From: AAA164-E04 sp964342825
GTDB taxonomy: Bacteria > Verrucomicrobiota > Verrucomicrobiia > Limisphaerales > AAA164-E04
Reading direction: 5' to 3'
DNA: 64,000 nucleotides
Assembly (NCBI GenBank): GCA_964342825.1
Contig: CAYFHO010000006.1
Location: 62,001 to 126,000, forward strand
Shown here: positions 8,424 to 17,400 of the stretch, piece after piece
Layout: each line of letters begins with the position of its first letter
Position numbering within the stretch: position 1 is the first letter of the stretch
Position numbers and translations under genes: made by a program
Notes under the pieces: model-generated
The model's input: only the letters and a program-made list of their open reading frames with translations
Databases searched by the model: none
What the model was told of the DNA's origin: nothing

Positions 8424-9764
8424 GTGAAAAAAGAAAACCATATCAAGAATTCCAGAACCATCCTCAAGCGCCTGGAGGATTACGAATCACAAAATGTCAC
8501 CTTCATGGCAAAGGATCATACCTGGCCCATTGTCTGGGAAAAAGCCAGGGGAATGTATGTGCGCGATGTGGAAGGCAAACGTTACCTCGACCTGACTGCG
8601 GCTTTTGGAGTCGCAGCGTGCGGACATGCCCCGAGGGAAATTGTTCAGGCGGGAAGCAAACAATTGAAAAAACTCCTTCATGCCATGGGTGACGTTCATC
8701 CACATGAAGGAAAAGCGAACCTGGCAAAAGAACTCAGTCGTTGGACCTTTGAGCGGTGGTCCAAAAAATCGAACTCATCTCCATCCCTTCGCCTCAAAGG
8801 AAAATCCATCCTCTGCAATTCAGGGTTCGAAGCCGTCGAAGCTGCCTTAAAGACAGCCCATCTCGCGACAAGAAAAACGGAAGTCATAGCATTCAAGAGT
8901 GCCTACCACGGTTTGGGTTATGGTTCTCTCTCGGTCACTCACCGAGACCATTTTAAAGGGAATTTTTTGAGCCAACTCAAATCATTTGGCCAATTCGTAA
9001 CTTTCCCAACGGAAAAACAACAGTTGAATTCTGTGTTGTCGGATATCCAAAAAAGATTGAAGAGCGGATTGGTTGGAGCTGTGCTTTTGGAACCCATACA
9101 ATCGAGAGCTGGTGAACGTATTCCTCCGAAAGGTTTTCTCACAGAATTACGGAAGCTTTGCGACACTCATTCTGTTTGCCTGATTGCTGATGAAATTTAT
9201 ACCGGATTTGGAAGGACCGGGGACTGGTTTGCGTGCGAGCATGAGAAGGTCATCCCCGACCTGATCTGTGTAGGAAAGGCGCTGACAGGTGGATTTCCCA
9301 TGTCTGCCTGTATTGGCCGTTCTGAATTAATGGATGAAGCGTGGCCGAAATCTCAGGGAGAAGCGATCCACACCAGCACTTACCTTGGACATCCTGTGGG
9401 TTGTGCCATGGCCTTGGCCCAACTGAAACTGCTTAAAGAAATGAACCTGGCAATCATCGCCAAATCGTCGGGTAAATTCTGGAAAAACCAATTAAAAACA
9501 GCCCTGAAGCCATGGGGAGAAAGAGTTCGGATTCGAGGACGAGGCTTGATGATCGGCATCGAAATCGTGAGCGAAAAAACTCTCCCCTCCGAAGTGGTCG
9601 TAGCATGGGCAACACAACTTTTGCAGGAAGGCATCATTGTCTTACCAACAGGTGATCAAAGCGAAGTCCTGGGCCTATCCCCTCCATTGATCATATCCCA
9701 GAAACAGATGAAACATGCCACCAGATTATTGGCAAAGACATTGCATCAGGTATTTCCGAAATGA
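8424..9764 (+). CDS. Class III PLP-dependent aminotransferase
   Basis: A 446-aa fold-type I aminotransferase of the acetylornithine/GABA/adenosylmethionine-oxononanoate group. Seen: substrate-side WEKARGMYVRDVEGKRYLDL, LADEIYTGFGRTG carrying the PLP-ring aspartate (as LIADEI), and the Schiff-base lysine in CVGKALTGGFPMS. Start is GTG at 8424, 8 bp after queE. The end overlaps the rsmA start by four bases (ATGA), so translation is probably coupled. The exact substrate cannot be told. Nothing next to it points to arginine, GABA or biotin synthesis. Confidence 0.88.
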   Translation: MKKENHIKNSRTILKRLEDYESQNVTFMAKDHTWPIVWEKARGMYVRDVEGKRYLDLTAAFGVAACGHAPREIVQAGSKQLKKLLHAMGDVHPHEGKANLAKELSRWTFERWSKKSNSSPSLRLKGKSILCNSGFEAVEAALKTAHLATRKTEVIAFKSAYHGLGYGSLSVTHRDHFKGNFLSQLKSFGQFVTFPTEKQQLNSVLSDIQKRLKSGLVGAVLLEPIQSRAGERIPPKGFLTELRKLCDTHSVCLIADEIYTGFGRTGDWFACEHEKVIPDLICVGKALTGGFPMSACIGRSELMDEAWPKSQGEAIHTSTYLGHPVGCAMALAQLKLLKEMNLAIIAKSSGKFWKNQLKTALKPWGERVRIRGRGLMIGIEIVSEKTLPSEVVVAWATQLLQEGIIVLPTGDQSEVLGLSPPLIISQKQMKHATRLLAKTLHQVFPK

Positions 9765-10585
9765 CGCTCACTGAAATCAAACAATTATTGTTGGAGCGCG
9801 ACATTCGCCTGACCAAATCCCTTGGCCAAAATTTTCTGCATGATCAAAACCAGATTCGGCGCATCGCAGACGCCGCACAAATACAAGCCAGTGAAAAGAT
9901 ACTGGAAATTGGCCCCGGCCTCGGCCCATTAACGCGTGAATTATTGAATCGAAAAGCTAAGGTCCGCGCCCTGGAAATAGATCAAAGACTCGTCAATGCC
10001 CTGGGTGTTTTATTCGAAAACGAATCCAACCTTTCGGTCGAGCATGTCGACGCCCTGGCCTTATTGAAAAAGGATCAAACGGATTGGAGTGAATGGAAAC
10101 TCGCCGCCAACCTCCCCTACTCCGTGGCATCGCCCATATTGGTGGAACTCGCGCTGGCTGAGCATCCCCCAAAGAGAATGACTGCGACTCTCCAAAGCGA
10201 AGTCGTTGACCGGATCACTTCACAACATAACACCAAAACTTACGGAGTGCTTACCCTGCTGCTCCAGGTCAATTTTGAAACGGTCGAAAAATTCCGAATA
10301 CCACCCACGTGTTTTTTCCCTGAACCAGACGTCGAATCATCCTGTGTTACGCTGAAATTGCGCGACAAAAAATTACTCACTCGGGAAGCATTGGCAACTT
10401 ATGTGACTCTTGTAAAACTGGCTTTTTCACAGCGCCGAAAAGTGGTTTGGAAATTACTGAAACAACGTTGGAAACCTGAACAATTGGAACAGGCCCAAAA
10501 GCACCTTGATCTGAACCCCATGGTTCGAGCTCAGGCAGTTACTTTCGAGCAATTCGTTTCATTGGCGAATTTTCTACACAGTTGA
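9761..10585 (+). CDS. rsmA: 16S rRNA dimethyladenosine transferase
   Basis: Dimethylates two adjacent adenines in the 3'-terminal hairpin of 16S rRNA during 30S maturation. Seen in 274 aa: SLGQNFLHDQNQIRRI, the SAM-binding motif ILEIGPGLGPLTREL, acidic motif II in ALEIDQRL, and the catalytic NLPYSVASPIL motif. Length and order match KsgA/RsmA. The ATG overlaps the stop of the aminotransferase gene by four bases. About 180 bp follow before the next gene, with a small TCGGAG/CTCCGA hairpin near 10652-10668 but no T-run. Confidence 0.96.
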   Translation: MTLTEIKQLLLERDIRLTKSLGQNFLHDQNQIRRIADAAQIQASEKILEIGPGLGPLTRELLNRKAKVRALEIDQRLVNALGVLFENESNLSVEHVDALALLKKDQTDWSEWKLAANLPYSVASPILVELALAEHPPKRMTATLQSEVVDRITSQHNTKTYGVLTLLLQVNFETVEKFRIPPTCFFPEPDVESSCVTLKLRDKKLLTREALATYVTLVKLAFSQRRKVVWKLLKQRWKPEQLEQAQKHLDLNPMVRAQAVTFEQFVSLANFLHS

Positions 10586-10767
10586 AAGCTCCCTGAAACA
10601 ACCCAAGTGATGCATAAAAAGCAGAACTCACAACAGAATCTGGTGTAGACATCGGAGTTGATACCTCCGATACTAGGCCCATCCAGAATTTCCCCTCAAT
10701 AATAAATGCCCGGGTATCAATCCTACCTGGTGTCGGAGGGTTAATTAAATCGTAACAACACACTATC

Positions 10768-12114
10768 ATGAACCGACGTAAATTTTTAAAAACAGGAGCA
10801 GCGGGCATCGCGGCTTCAACGATCAATCAGGAAGCATTTGCTGAACTCATTAACGGCAAACCTAAAAGAGTGGGACTGATCGGAACCGGGTGGTATGGGA
10901 AGGCAGATTTGCTGCGCCTGATCCAGGTGGCTCCAGTGGATGTAGTTTCGTTGTGTGATGTCGACAGCAAACTGCTCTCGGAAGCCGCTGAAATCGTTGC
11001 AGGCCGACAAAAATCAGGGAAGAAACCACGCACTTTCTCGGATTACCGCACCATGCTTGCCGAAAAAGATCTGGATATCGTGCTTATCGCAACTCCGGAT
11101 CACTGGCATGCCCTGAACATGATTGAAGCGGTGAAATCCGGCGCGGATGTCTATGTGCAAAAACCGATCAGTGTCGATATCGCGGAGGGTCATGCCATGC
11201 TGAAAGCAGCCCGGCAACATGGTCGAGTCGTCCAGGTAGGCACTCAACGCCGCAGCACACCCCATCTGATTGAGGCCAAAGAACAAATCATTGAATCAGG
11301 AAAACTGGGTAAAATCGCGCATGCAGAAATTTGTTGTTACTATCATATGCGCAACAGATCCAATCCACCCGATATTGCCCCTCCTTCCCATCTGGATTAC
11401 GAAATGTGGACCGGACCTGCTCCCATGCGTCCATACAACAACATCGTACACCAACGAGGATGGCGGGCGTTCATGGAATACGGAAACGGTATCGTGGGAG
11501 ACATGTGCATCCACATGCTGGATACCGTTCGTTGGATGCTCGATCTCGGGTGGCCTGTCAGCGTGTCATCGAGTGGCGGCATCCTGGTGGACAAGAAAGC
11601 CAAGGCGAACATTTCAGACACTCAAACCGCCACTTTTGATTTCAAGGATTTGCAGGTTGTCTGGCAACACCGTTCCTGGGGACACTCGCCCGATCCTGAC
11701 TATCCTTGGGCCTTATTCCTTTATGGTGAGAAAGGAACATTAAAAGCCAGCGTCAACAGCTACGACTTCATTCCACGCGATAGAAATGAAAAACCAATTC
11801 ACAAGGATGTGGTGATGGAGCTAGATCAATACCCTGAAGATCGGGATGAAAAAGATCTGGAACGCCATGTTGCACCGGCCATTCGTGGGCACATGGTAGA
11901 TTTTCTTAATGCCATTGCTACTCGCGGCAAACCCGTCGCGGATATAGAACAAGGGCATATTTCCACGACCAGTTGCATCCTGGCAAATATGTCAATGGAC
12001 CTCGGTCGAACCCTTCATTGGGATGCTTCTTCAGGCAGGGTTCTCAATGATGCGGAAGCCAATCGTCAACTAGCCAGGGTTTATCGCGCGCCCTGGAAAC
12101 ACCCTGGTGCGTAA
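10768..12114 (+). CDS. Tat-exported Gfo/Idh/MocA oxidoreductase
   Basis: A 448-aa NAD(P)-dependent oxidoreductase. Seen: a twin-arginine signal MNRRKFLKTGAAGIAAS, the Rossmann motif VGLIGTGWYGKADLL, the EKP-like motif as VYVQKPIS, and a C-terminal beta-sheet domain with ISDTQTATFDF. Exported members of this family are very common in Verrucomicrobiota and Planctomycetes and generally act on sugars or cyclitols. The substrate is not deducible. It is followed by a strong terminator at 12151, so it is probably a single-gene unit. Confidence 0.88.
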   Translation: MNRRKFLKTGAAGIAASTINQEAFAELINGKPKRVGLIGTGWYGKADLLRLIQVAPVDVVSLCDVDSKLLSEAAEIVAGRQKSGKKPRTFSDYRTMLAEKDLDIVLIATPDHWHALNMIEAVKSGADVYVQKPISVDIAEGHAMLKAARQHGRVVQVGTQRRSTPHLIEAKEQIIESGKLGKIAHAEICCYYHMRNRSNPPDIAPPSHLDYEMWTGPAPMRPYNNIVHQRGWRAFMEYGNGIVGDMCIHMLDTVRWMLDLGWPVSVSSSGGILVDKKAKANISDTQTATFDFKDLQVVWQHRSWGHSPDPDYPWALFLYGEKGTLKASVNSYDFIPRDRNEKPIHKDVVMELDQYPEDRDEKDLERHVAPAIRGHMVDFLNAIATRGKPVADIEQGHISTTSCILANMSMDLGRTLHWDASSGRVLNDAEANRQLARVYRAPWKHPGA

Positions 12115-12150
12115 GCGCCGAAAAGCTCTTCTTTAAACCTTATCAAGTGG

Positions 12151-12187
12151 GGATCACTGAACTTCGATGTTCAGTGATCCTTTTTTA
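12151..12187 (+). terminator. Rho-independent terminator
   Basis: A perfect 12-bp stem, GGATCACTGAAC at 12151-12162 with GTTCAGTGATCC at 12169-12180, encloses a TTCGAT loop and is followed by TTTTTT. It closes the Gfo/Idh/MocA gene. Confidence 0.93.
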
Positions 12188-12229
12188 TGCAGCTTAATTG
12201 TTTCGCTTTGGGAATAAACCCTGCTTAAG

Positions 12230-13198
12230 ATGGCTCGCTCTAAAATGAATCGATTTGATCAACAATTAGCAGCGCACTCCATCCGTCTGGATCGAAATGG
12301 ACTGGACACACTGCAGATCAATGTAGGGCGAAAATGCAATCAAGCTTGTCGCCACTGTCATGTGGACGCTGCTCCCTGGCGCACTGAAATGATGGACGGA
12401 GTAACGGCGAATAAGGTCATCGATTGGATTCAGAAATTCCGCCCAAAAAATGTCGACATCACCGGAGGGGCACCCGAGATCAGTGATCACTTTCGCAGAT
12501 TCGTGACAGAATCCAAAGCGGCTGGCTGCCATGTCATGGACAGGAATAATCTGACCATCCTGGAGGAACCCGGCTATGAGGATCTTCACCTTTTTCTTGC
12601 GGAACACGAGGTGGAAGTCATTGCCTCACTGCCATGTTATACGCCGGATAATGTTTCCAAACAGCGAGGGCAAGGCGTATTTGAGAAAAGTATCAGAGGC
12701 CTGCAAAAGCTCAACAGCCTTGGCTATGGCACTGATAAATTGAAATTAAATCTTGTCTACAATCCCCTTGGCCCAAAGCTTCCGGGGCCACAGGCCGAGC
12801 TGGAAAGGGACTATAAGGATATCCTGAAAAAAGAATTTGGAATTCGATTCAATCAACTTTTCTGCATCACCAATCAACCCATTGCGCGTTTTGCCGAAGA
12901 CTTAAGAAAAGAAGGGCAATTGGAATCGTATATGAACCTGCTCATAGATTCCTTCAATCCTGGCACAACCGATTCCCTCATGTGCCGTACTACCTTAAGT
13001 GTTGGTTACCTGGGCGAAGTATATGATTGTGACTTTAATCAAATGCTGAACATGCAGATGCGCAACGGAAAGCTTTTGTTTTTGTGGGACATCACCCCAT
13101 CGCGATGGCAAGGCATTCAAATTAAAACCGGGAATCATTGTCTGGCATGTTCTGCTGGCGAGGGGAGCAGTTGCACTGGGACTTTAACTCCAAATTGA
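12230..13198 (+). CDS. arsS: Arsenosugar-type radical SAM protein (DUF3641)
   Basis: A 322-aa radical SAM protein of the ArsS family, implicated in arsenosugar synthesis. Seen: cluster motif C36-x3-C40-x2-C43 in GRKCNQACRHCHVDAAP, DITGGAPE for SAM contacts, and the DUF3641 C-terminal block CRTTLSVGYLGEVYDCDFNQ plus GNHCLACSAGEG, rich in cysteines that probably hold a second site. The methyltransferase ArsM that usually accompanies it is absent here. The last 77 bp overlap, on the opposite strand, the end of the acetylesterase gene. A second in-frame ATG at 12245 is an alternative start. Confidence 0.88.
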   Translation: MARSKMNRFDQQLAAHSIRLDRNGLDTLQINVGRKCNQACRHCHVDAAPWRTEMMDGVTANKVIDWIQKFRPKNVDITGGAPEISDHFRRFVTESKAAGCHVMDRNNLTILEEPGYEDLHLFLAEHEVEVIASLPCYTPDNVSKQRGQGVFEKSIRGLQKLNSLGYGTDKLKLNLVYNPLGPKLPGPQAELERDYKDILKKEFGIRFNQLFCITNQPIARFAEDLRKEGQLESYMNLLIDSFNPGTTDSLMCRTTLSVGYLGEVYDCDFNQMLNMQMRNGKLLFLWDITPSRWQGIQIKTGNHCLACSAGEGSSCTGTLTPN

Positions 13199-14327
13199 GC
13201 CAGTTACCAACATGCTCAGCCCAAAGCCGACCATGCTCAAGAAGTCCGGCCTGACTGAAATGCACTCCCTGCCCATTGTTATCTCTAAAGTGTCCTTTAA
13301 GGGTATCCGTATCGGGACCCTGAAGCGCAATTCCGTCTGACCAAAGTGAAGCTTGAGCCAGTCGAATGTCAGGAGAGCTTTCATCTCCAGGATTGTGATA
13401 ACTCACTTGTGCTACGAACCATGGAGCAGGCCACCCGATAACCTCATTGGCAGAATCAATCAGATTCTCCAAATACTCACGATATAGTTTCCCTGGCAAG
13501 GTTCGAGTGGGATCTTTCTGATTTGCATCACTTTCACCCTGATGCCACAACAAGGCCCGGAATCTTCCACCTGGTAATGCCTGAATTCGATGAATGAGTT
13601 GATTAAAAGCCTCACCATCACTTGCCCACTCGCCATCGGGCAATGACTTCACCCGGCCGGTCAAGGTTGGGGGATTTGGAAATCTTGAATTTTTGGGGAG
13701 CCATTCCCTGACACTTGTCGCTCCAATTCCACAGGACACGATACCGATGGGAACCTGAAATCTCCGACACATTTCATCTCCAAATGGAGGAATAAAACTG
13801 CCCCTGTTACCGCTGGCTCCTGGTTGCGGATCCTTTGCTAATTGCCAGCGAATGCCATCAAATGAAGAAACTTTCCCGGTGTGCGGCTGAAGGCGCTTCG
13901 CTCCGTGATTAGCCGAATTGGACTGACCGGCAACCACAAAAATTTCTCCAATCCCTACATGAGGAATGGTGTATTGACTCAGGGGAACATTCTCCTCAGT
14001 CACCCTTAAATTCAACTCGTACCAACCTCCAGCAGGAGCAGTCACCGAAGCATCAAAATTACCATCGTTCAGGATGACCAACGGTAGATTCACCCAGACA
14101 TTTTCTGCCCCTTTACCCCATCGGTACTGCAGCTGGAGACCTGTTGTTGTCAGTCCCCGCAAGCTGCCATTAATTTTAATTTCACCGTGGTGGCTGGAGT
14201 TTCGTTGAAACACTTGATAATCCACGGGAGATTGAACCAACCACTGAATATCTGCCTGCAGGAGGCATCCACAAAAAAAGGAAAGAATGATCGAAGGAAT
14301 ATGGGAAACCTGGCTTTTCCATTTCAT
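13122..14327 (-). CDS. SGNH sialate O-acetylesterase-like protein
   Basis: An exported 401-aa hydrolase of the SASA/DUF303 family, which removes acetyl groups from sialic acids or plant and algal polysaccharides. Seen: signal peptide (SIILSFFCGCLLQA), nucleophile block VVAGQSNSANHG with Ser136, LLWHQGESD (block III) and VHFSQAG (catalytic His). The ATG at 14327 is chosen over one at 14402 because the longer form would start inside the nifJ terminator. The last 17 or so residues (from SQCNCS) are read through the antisense of the arsS 3' end and look like an extension past the natural family end. Confidence 0.87.
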   Translation of the reverse strand: MKWKSQVSHIPSIILSFFCGCLLQADIQWLVQSPVDYQVFQRNSSHHGEIKINGSLRGLTTTGLQLQYRWGKGAENVWVNLPLVILNDGNFDASVTAPAGGWYELNLRVTEENVPLSQYTIPHVGIGEIFVVAGQSNSANHGAKRLQPHTGKVSSFDGIRWQLAKDPQPGASGNRGSFIPPFGDEMCRRFQVPIGIVSCGIGATSVREWLPKNSRFPNPPTLTGRVKSLPDGEWASDGEAFNQLIHRIQALPGGRFRALLWHQGESDANQKDPTRTLPGKLYREYLENLIDSANEVIGWPAPWFVAQVSYHNPGDESSPDIRLAQASLWSDGIALQGPDTDTLKGHFRDNNGQGVHFSQAGLLEHGRLWAEHVGNWLNLELKSQCNCSPRQQNMPDNDSRF

Positions 14328-14384
14328 AAAACTATTCTGCATCCCAAACCAAAACTGTCGATGTAATCTAGTGAGTAGTAAAAG

Positions 14385-14418
14385 AAAAAACCTGCCCGAC
14401 AATCAAAGTCGGACAGGT
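14385..14418 (-). terminator. Rho-independent terminator of nifJ
   Basis: On the minus strand CCTGTCCGAC and GTCGGGCAGG pair (one G-U) around a 7-base loop, then T6. It lies 43 bp beyond the nifJ stop. Confidence 0.88.
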
Positions 14419-14461
14419 GATGCAATTCTATGAATCGTATTCGTCAGTGGAAGCGGAGTCC

Positions 14462-17400
14462 TTATTTCAAGGCTTCCAGCTCCGCTTCAAACAACTCACG
14501 CGTGCGCCCCAACAAATCAGATACCTCGATCTTTCCAGCATCGACTTTCTTGATCAACTCGCGCTGAGCCCGGTAATCTTTGTTGTCCACACCAGCTTTG
14601 CTTTGCAGCATACGCCAGGCTTTGCGTCGTTCGACGGCGAAAAGTACCATTTGGCGAGATACGGCAAAGTAACGCATTTTACCCCCAATCTCAGCCTTGA
14701 TGTAAGCGCCGAAGTTGGGAACGTAGGATCGGTGGTTTTCGTCGAATACCTTTCGATGGGTTACGTCATCCTGAGTCACGCAAAGCAATACATCGTCAAA
14801 ATGGATGAACTCCTTGGCTTCTTCCTCTTTGATCTCCTTGATGTGTTTGCGGAAACGAGCCTCGGTCAAAGCCCAATGAGCAACGGTGTAATTATATTTC
14901 TCACCGTTGGAAGCATACTTGGTTTCCCACCAATCACGATTTGGAGTGGGATTCCCCTTCAAGTTGAAAGCTTCCTGAGATGTTTCACCTTCGCGAGGAT
15001 TGAACACAAACTCGGGCATGGCGCGTGAGTCGCGTGCAAGTTTGGCCTGGTCTGCAGACATATGATCAGGCACACCATGCTCGGGTTGGCACGTGGTGTA
15101 TGACTGGAAGAATGCCGTTCCACGATACTCAAGTCCATCCAGCATTGCCTTATACATTTTCGCGGCATTAGCCATCGAAACCTGGGCTACGAATGGCGAA
15201 CCGTGTCCTGAAGTAAAGGCTTCGGCAACGTTTTTCTTCTCAGTCAATTTACCCTGAGAAGCCGCACCAAACTGATTCATGTCGTATCCACCCAACATGG
15301 TTGAGGAATCTGAATTCTGACCACCCGTGTTGGAATAAACCTGCGTATCGAGCATGAGAATCTTCACGTTGGGTCTATTTTGCAGAATCACCTTGGAAAC
15401 GTTCTGGAATCCAATATCCCCGAGTGCACCATCACCACCAATAACCCAGACTTTTGGCAATTCGCGCAATTCCTGTTCGGTCATCATGGCGTCATCCAGT
15501 CGAGTTAGAATGAAATACTCTTTTTCGGAGATGACCGATTCCTCGCGTTGCAACAAAGCATCGCTTAAGCGTTCCGGCACCACTGAGCGACGAGCATGAT
15601 TGAGTATCAACGCCTCACCCATCAACCAACTGATGGTCGATCCATCCTGGAAGAGAGAATTCATCCAGGGATAAGGATGTGGATTTCCTGGAGGGGTGGA
15701 TCCATAGACGGTGTTACACCCAGTGCTGGCTCCCATGAACATCACTGACTGACCCCGTGCATCGCGACCATCCAGTGCCTGAAGATCCTTGTGATTGAAT
15801 GCATCCTGACGCATCACCGCAACCAAACCATTGATGATCTCATCATCAGAAATCGGTCCATGCTGCTCAAGTCGATGGGTGGTATCCTCATCCGATTCAC
15901 CCCCCAGTCCCATCACCACATGCGCGACTGTTCGTTTGAACAAATCGTATGCAGCAGGATCGGAGCTCTGTAACTTCTGAAGTCTTGTCACACCTTCCGC
16001 TTCCATTACATCGGCTTTGGCGCGTAGGCGGTCGGCCTTCTTGTGATAAAGTGGCCGCATGTAAGCTTCAGTCACGGAAGCCACGGCATGAAGCACCGAC
16101 TTTTCACCACAACCAGCACAAGCACCATCACCAGAAACCAGAGCCTCGTAATTTCGACGAACCATCATGTGGTTACGAAGTGCAGCTTCACGAGAATCCT
16201 GTGGAGCATCGTCCTGATAAAGTCCGAGGAATTTCTGCGGAGTATCGGGAAGCAAGCGAGAGAAGATTTGAGCTGTTGTCAGTTGAGCATTCAGCTCTTC
16301 GGTTTCAACCGTCATTCTCAGCGCGTCGTGATCACCGCAAACCTGTACGCACTCGCCACAACCTTTGCAAAGGTCTGAAACAAAGATGGAGAACAATCCA
16401 CCATTTCCGGGGCTTTTCTTTTCAACTGCACGGAAGATGGCAGTGACGTTGCTGTAAGCCAACGGGAGCTTCGCGATAATGCCTGTGAACTCTGTCTTGG
16501 TTGCTTCAGACAGTTTGTCGACCTTGGCAACCAATTCACTGATGATCTCGCTGAAAGGTTTGTTGCTCTTGGCTTCAACACTCTCAATCATTTGTTCACG
16601 CGCCTGCTTTTCAATGTCAGGGATGGCATGAAGCAAGGCGACGCGTTCTTCAGGATTGCTGATGTAATTTCGAGCGGCGGTGCTGAGAATGGTTTCGATA
16701 TCCTGGGAAGTGTTTGGAAGAGCCGTATCCGGGCAAGCCGTGATACATTCCATACACTGAGTACAATTCTCGGCGATATAAACCGGAGTTTCCCTTCGAG
16801 CCACATATTTGGACTGAGTCGCTCCTGTTCCGGAAGCCATGATTCCCATGGCAGAAAGAGCACTGGCAGGTTGATGGTATCCAAGGCCATTTCTGAACTC
16901 TGAATCAAATTTAGCCAAGGTCTGCACTGGAGCACGTTCCGGTTGTTCTTCTGGAGGTTCGCAGGAACTGCAACCGGATTCCCCACAACCGGCAGTTGGG
17001 GGAATATAATGATCACCCTGTGGAGCCAAAGGCGACTGCCTCATGCTCGAGGTGTCGGGATCTTCAATTTCCCCATAAGTAATTTCCTGGGTCAGATTGA
17101 AGCCTTGGGTCATCACCTCCATATTGGAAGAAACTACGGCGTCACCAAAGCGACCGAATTTCTTCTCATATTGTTTCTGAACAATGTCACGGAACTGTTC
17201 TTCAGTAATGTTGTTGTCGTCCAGGAAGGATGAAACCCTGAAGAAGGCCCCGAGGAAAGAGTTACCTTGCATACGCAACTGCAGATCCTGACGCGAGGTC
17301 GCATTACGAGCAATCTGGAAGCCTGGAAGGATAAAGATTCGGATATTATTATCCTTCACAAACTTGCGATATTTCTTAGGAACCCTCTGCCAAGCCGTTT

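Noticed and set aside
10652..10668. TCGGAG/CTCCGA hairpin after rsmA
   Set aside because: Six base pairs, no T-run. Not enough for a terminator or riboswitch.
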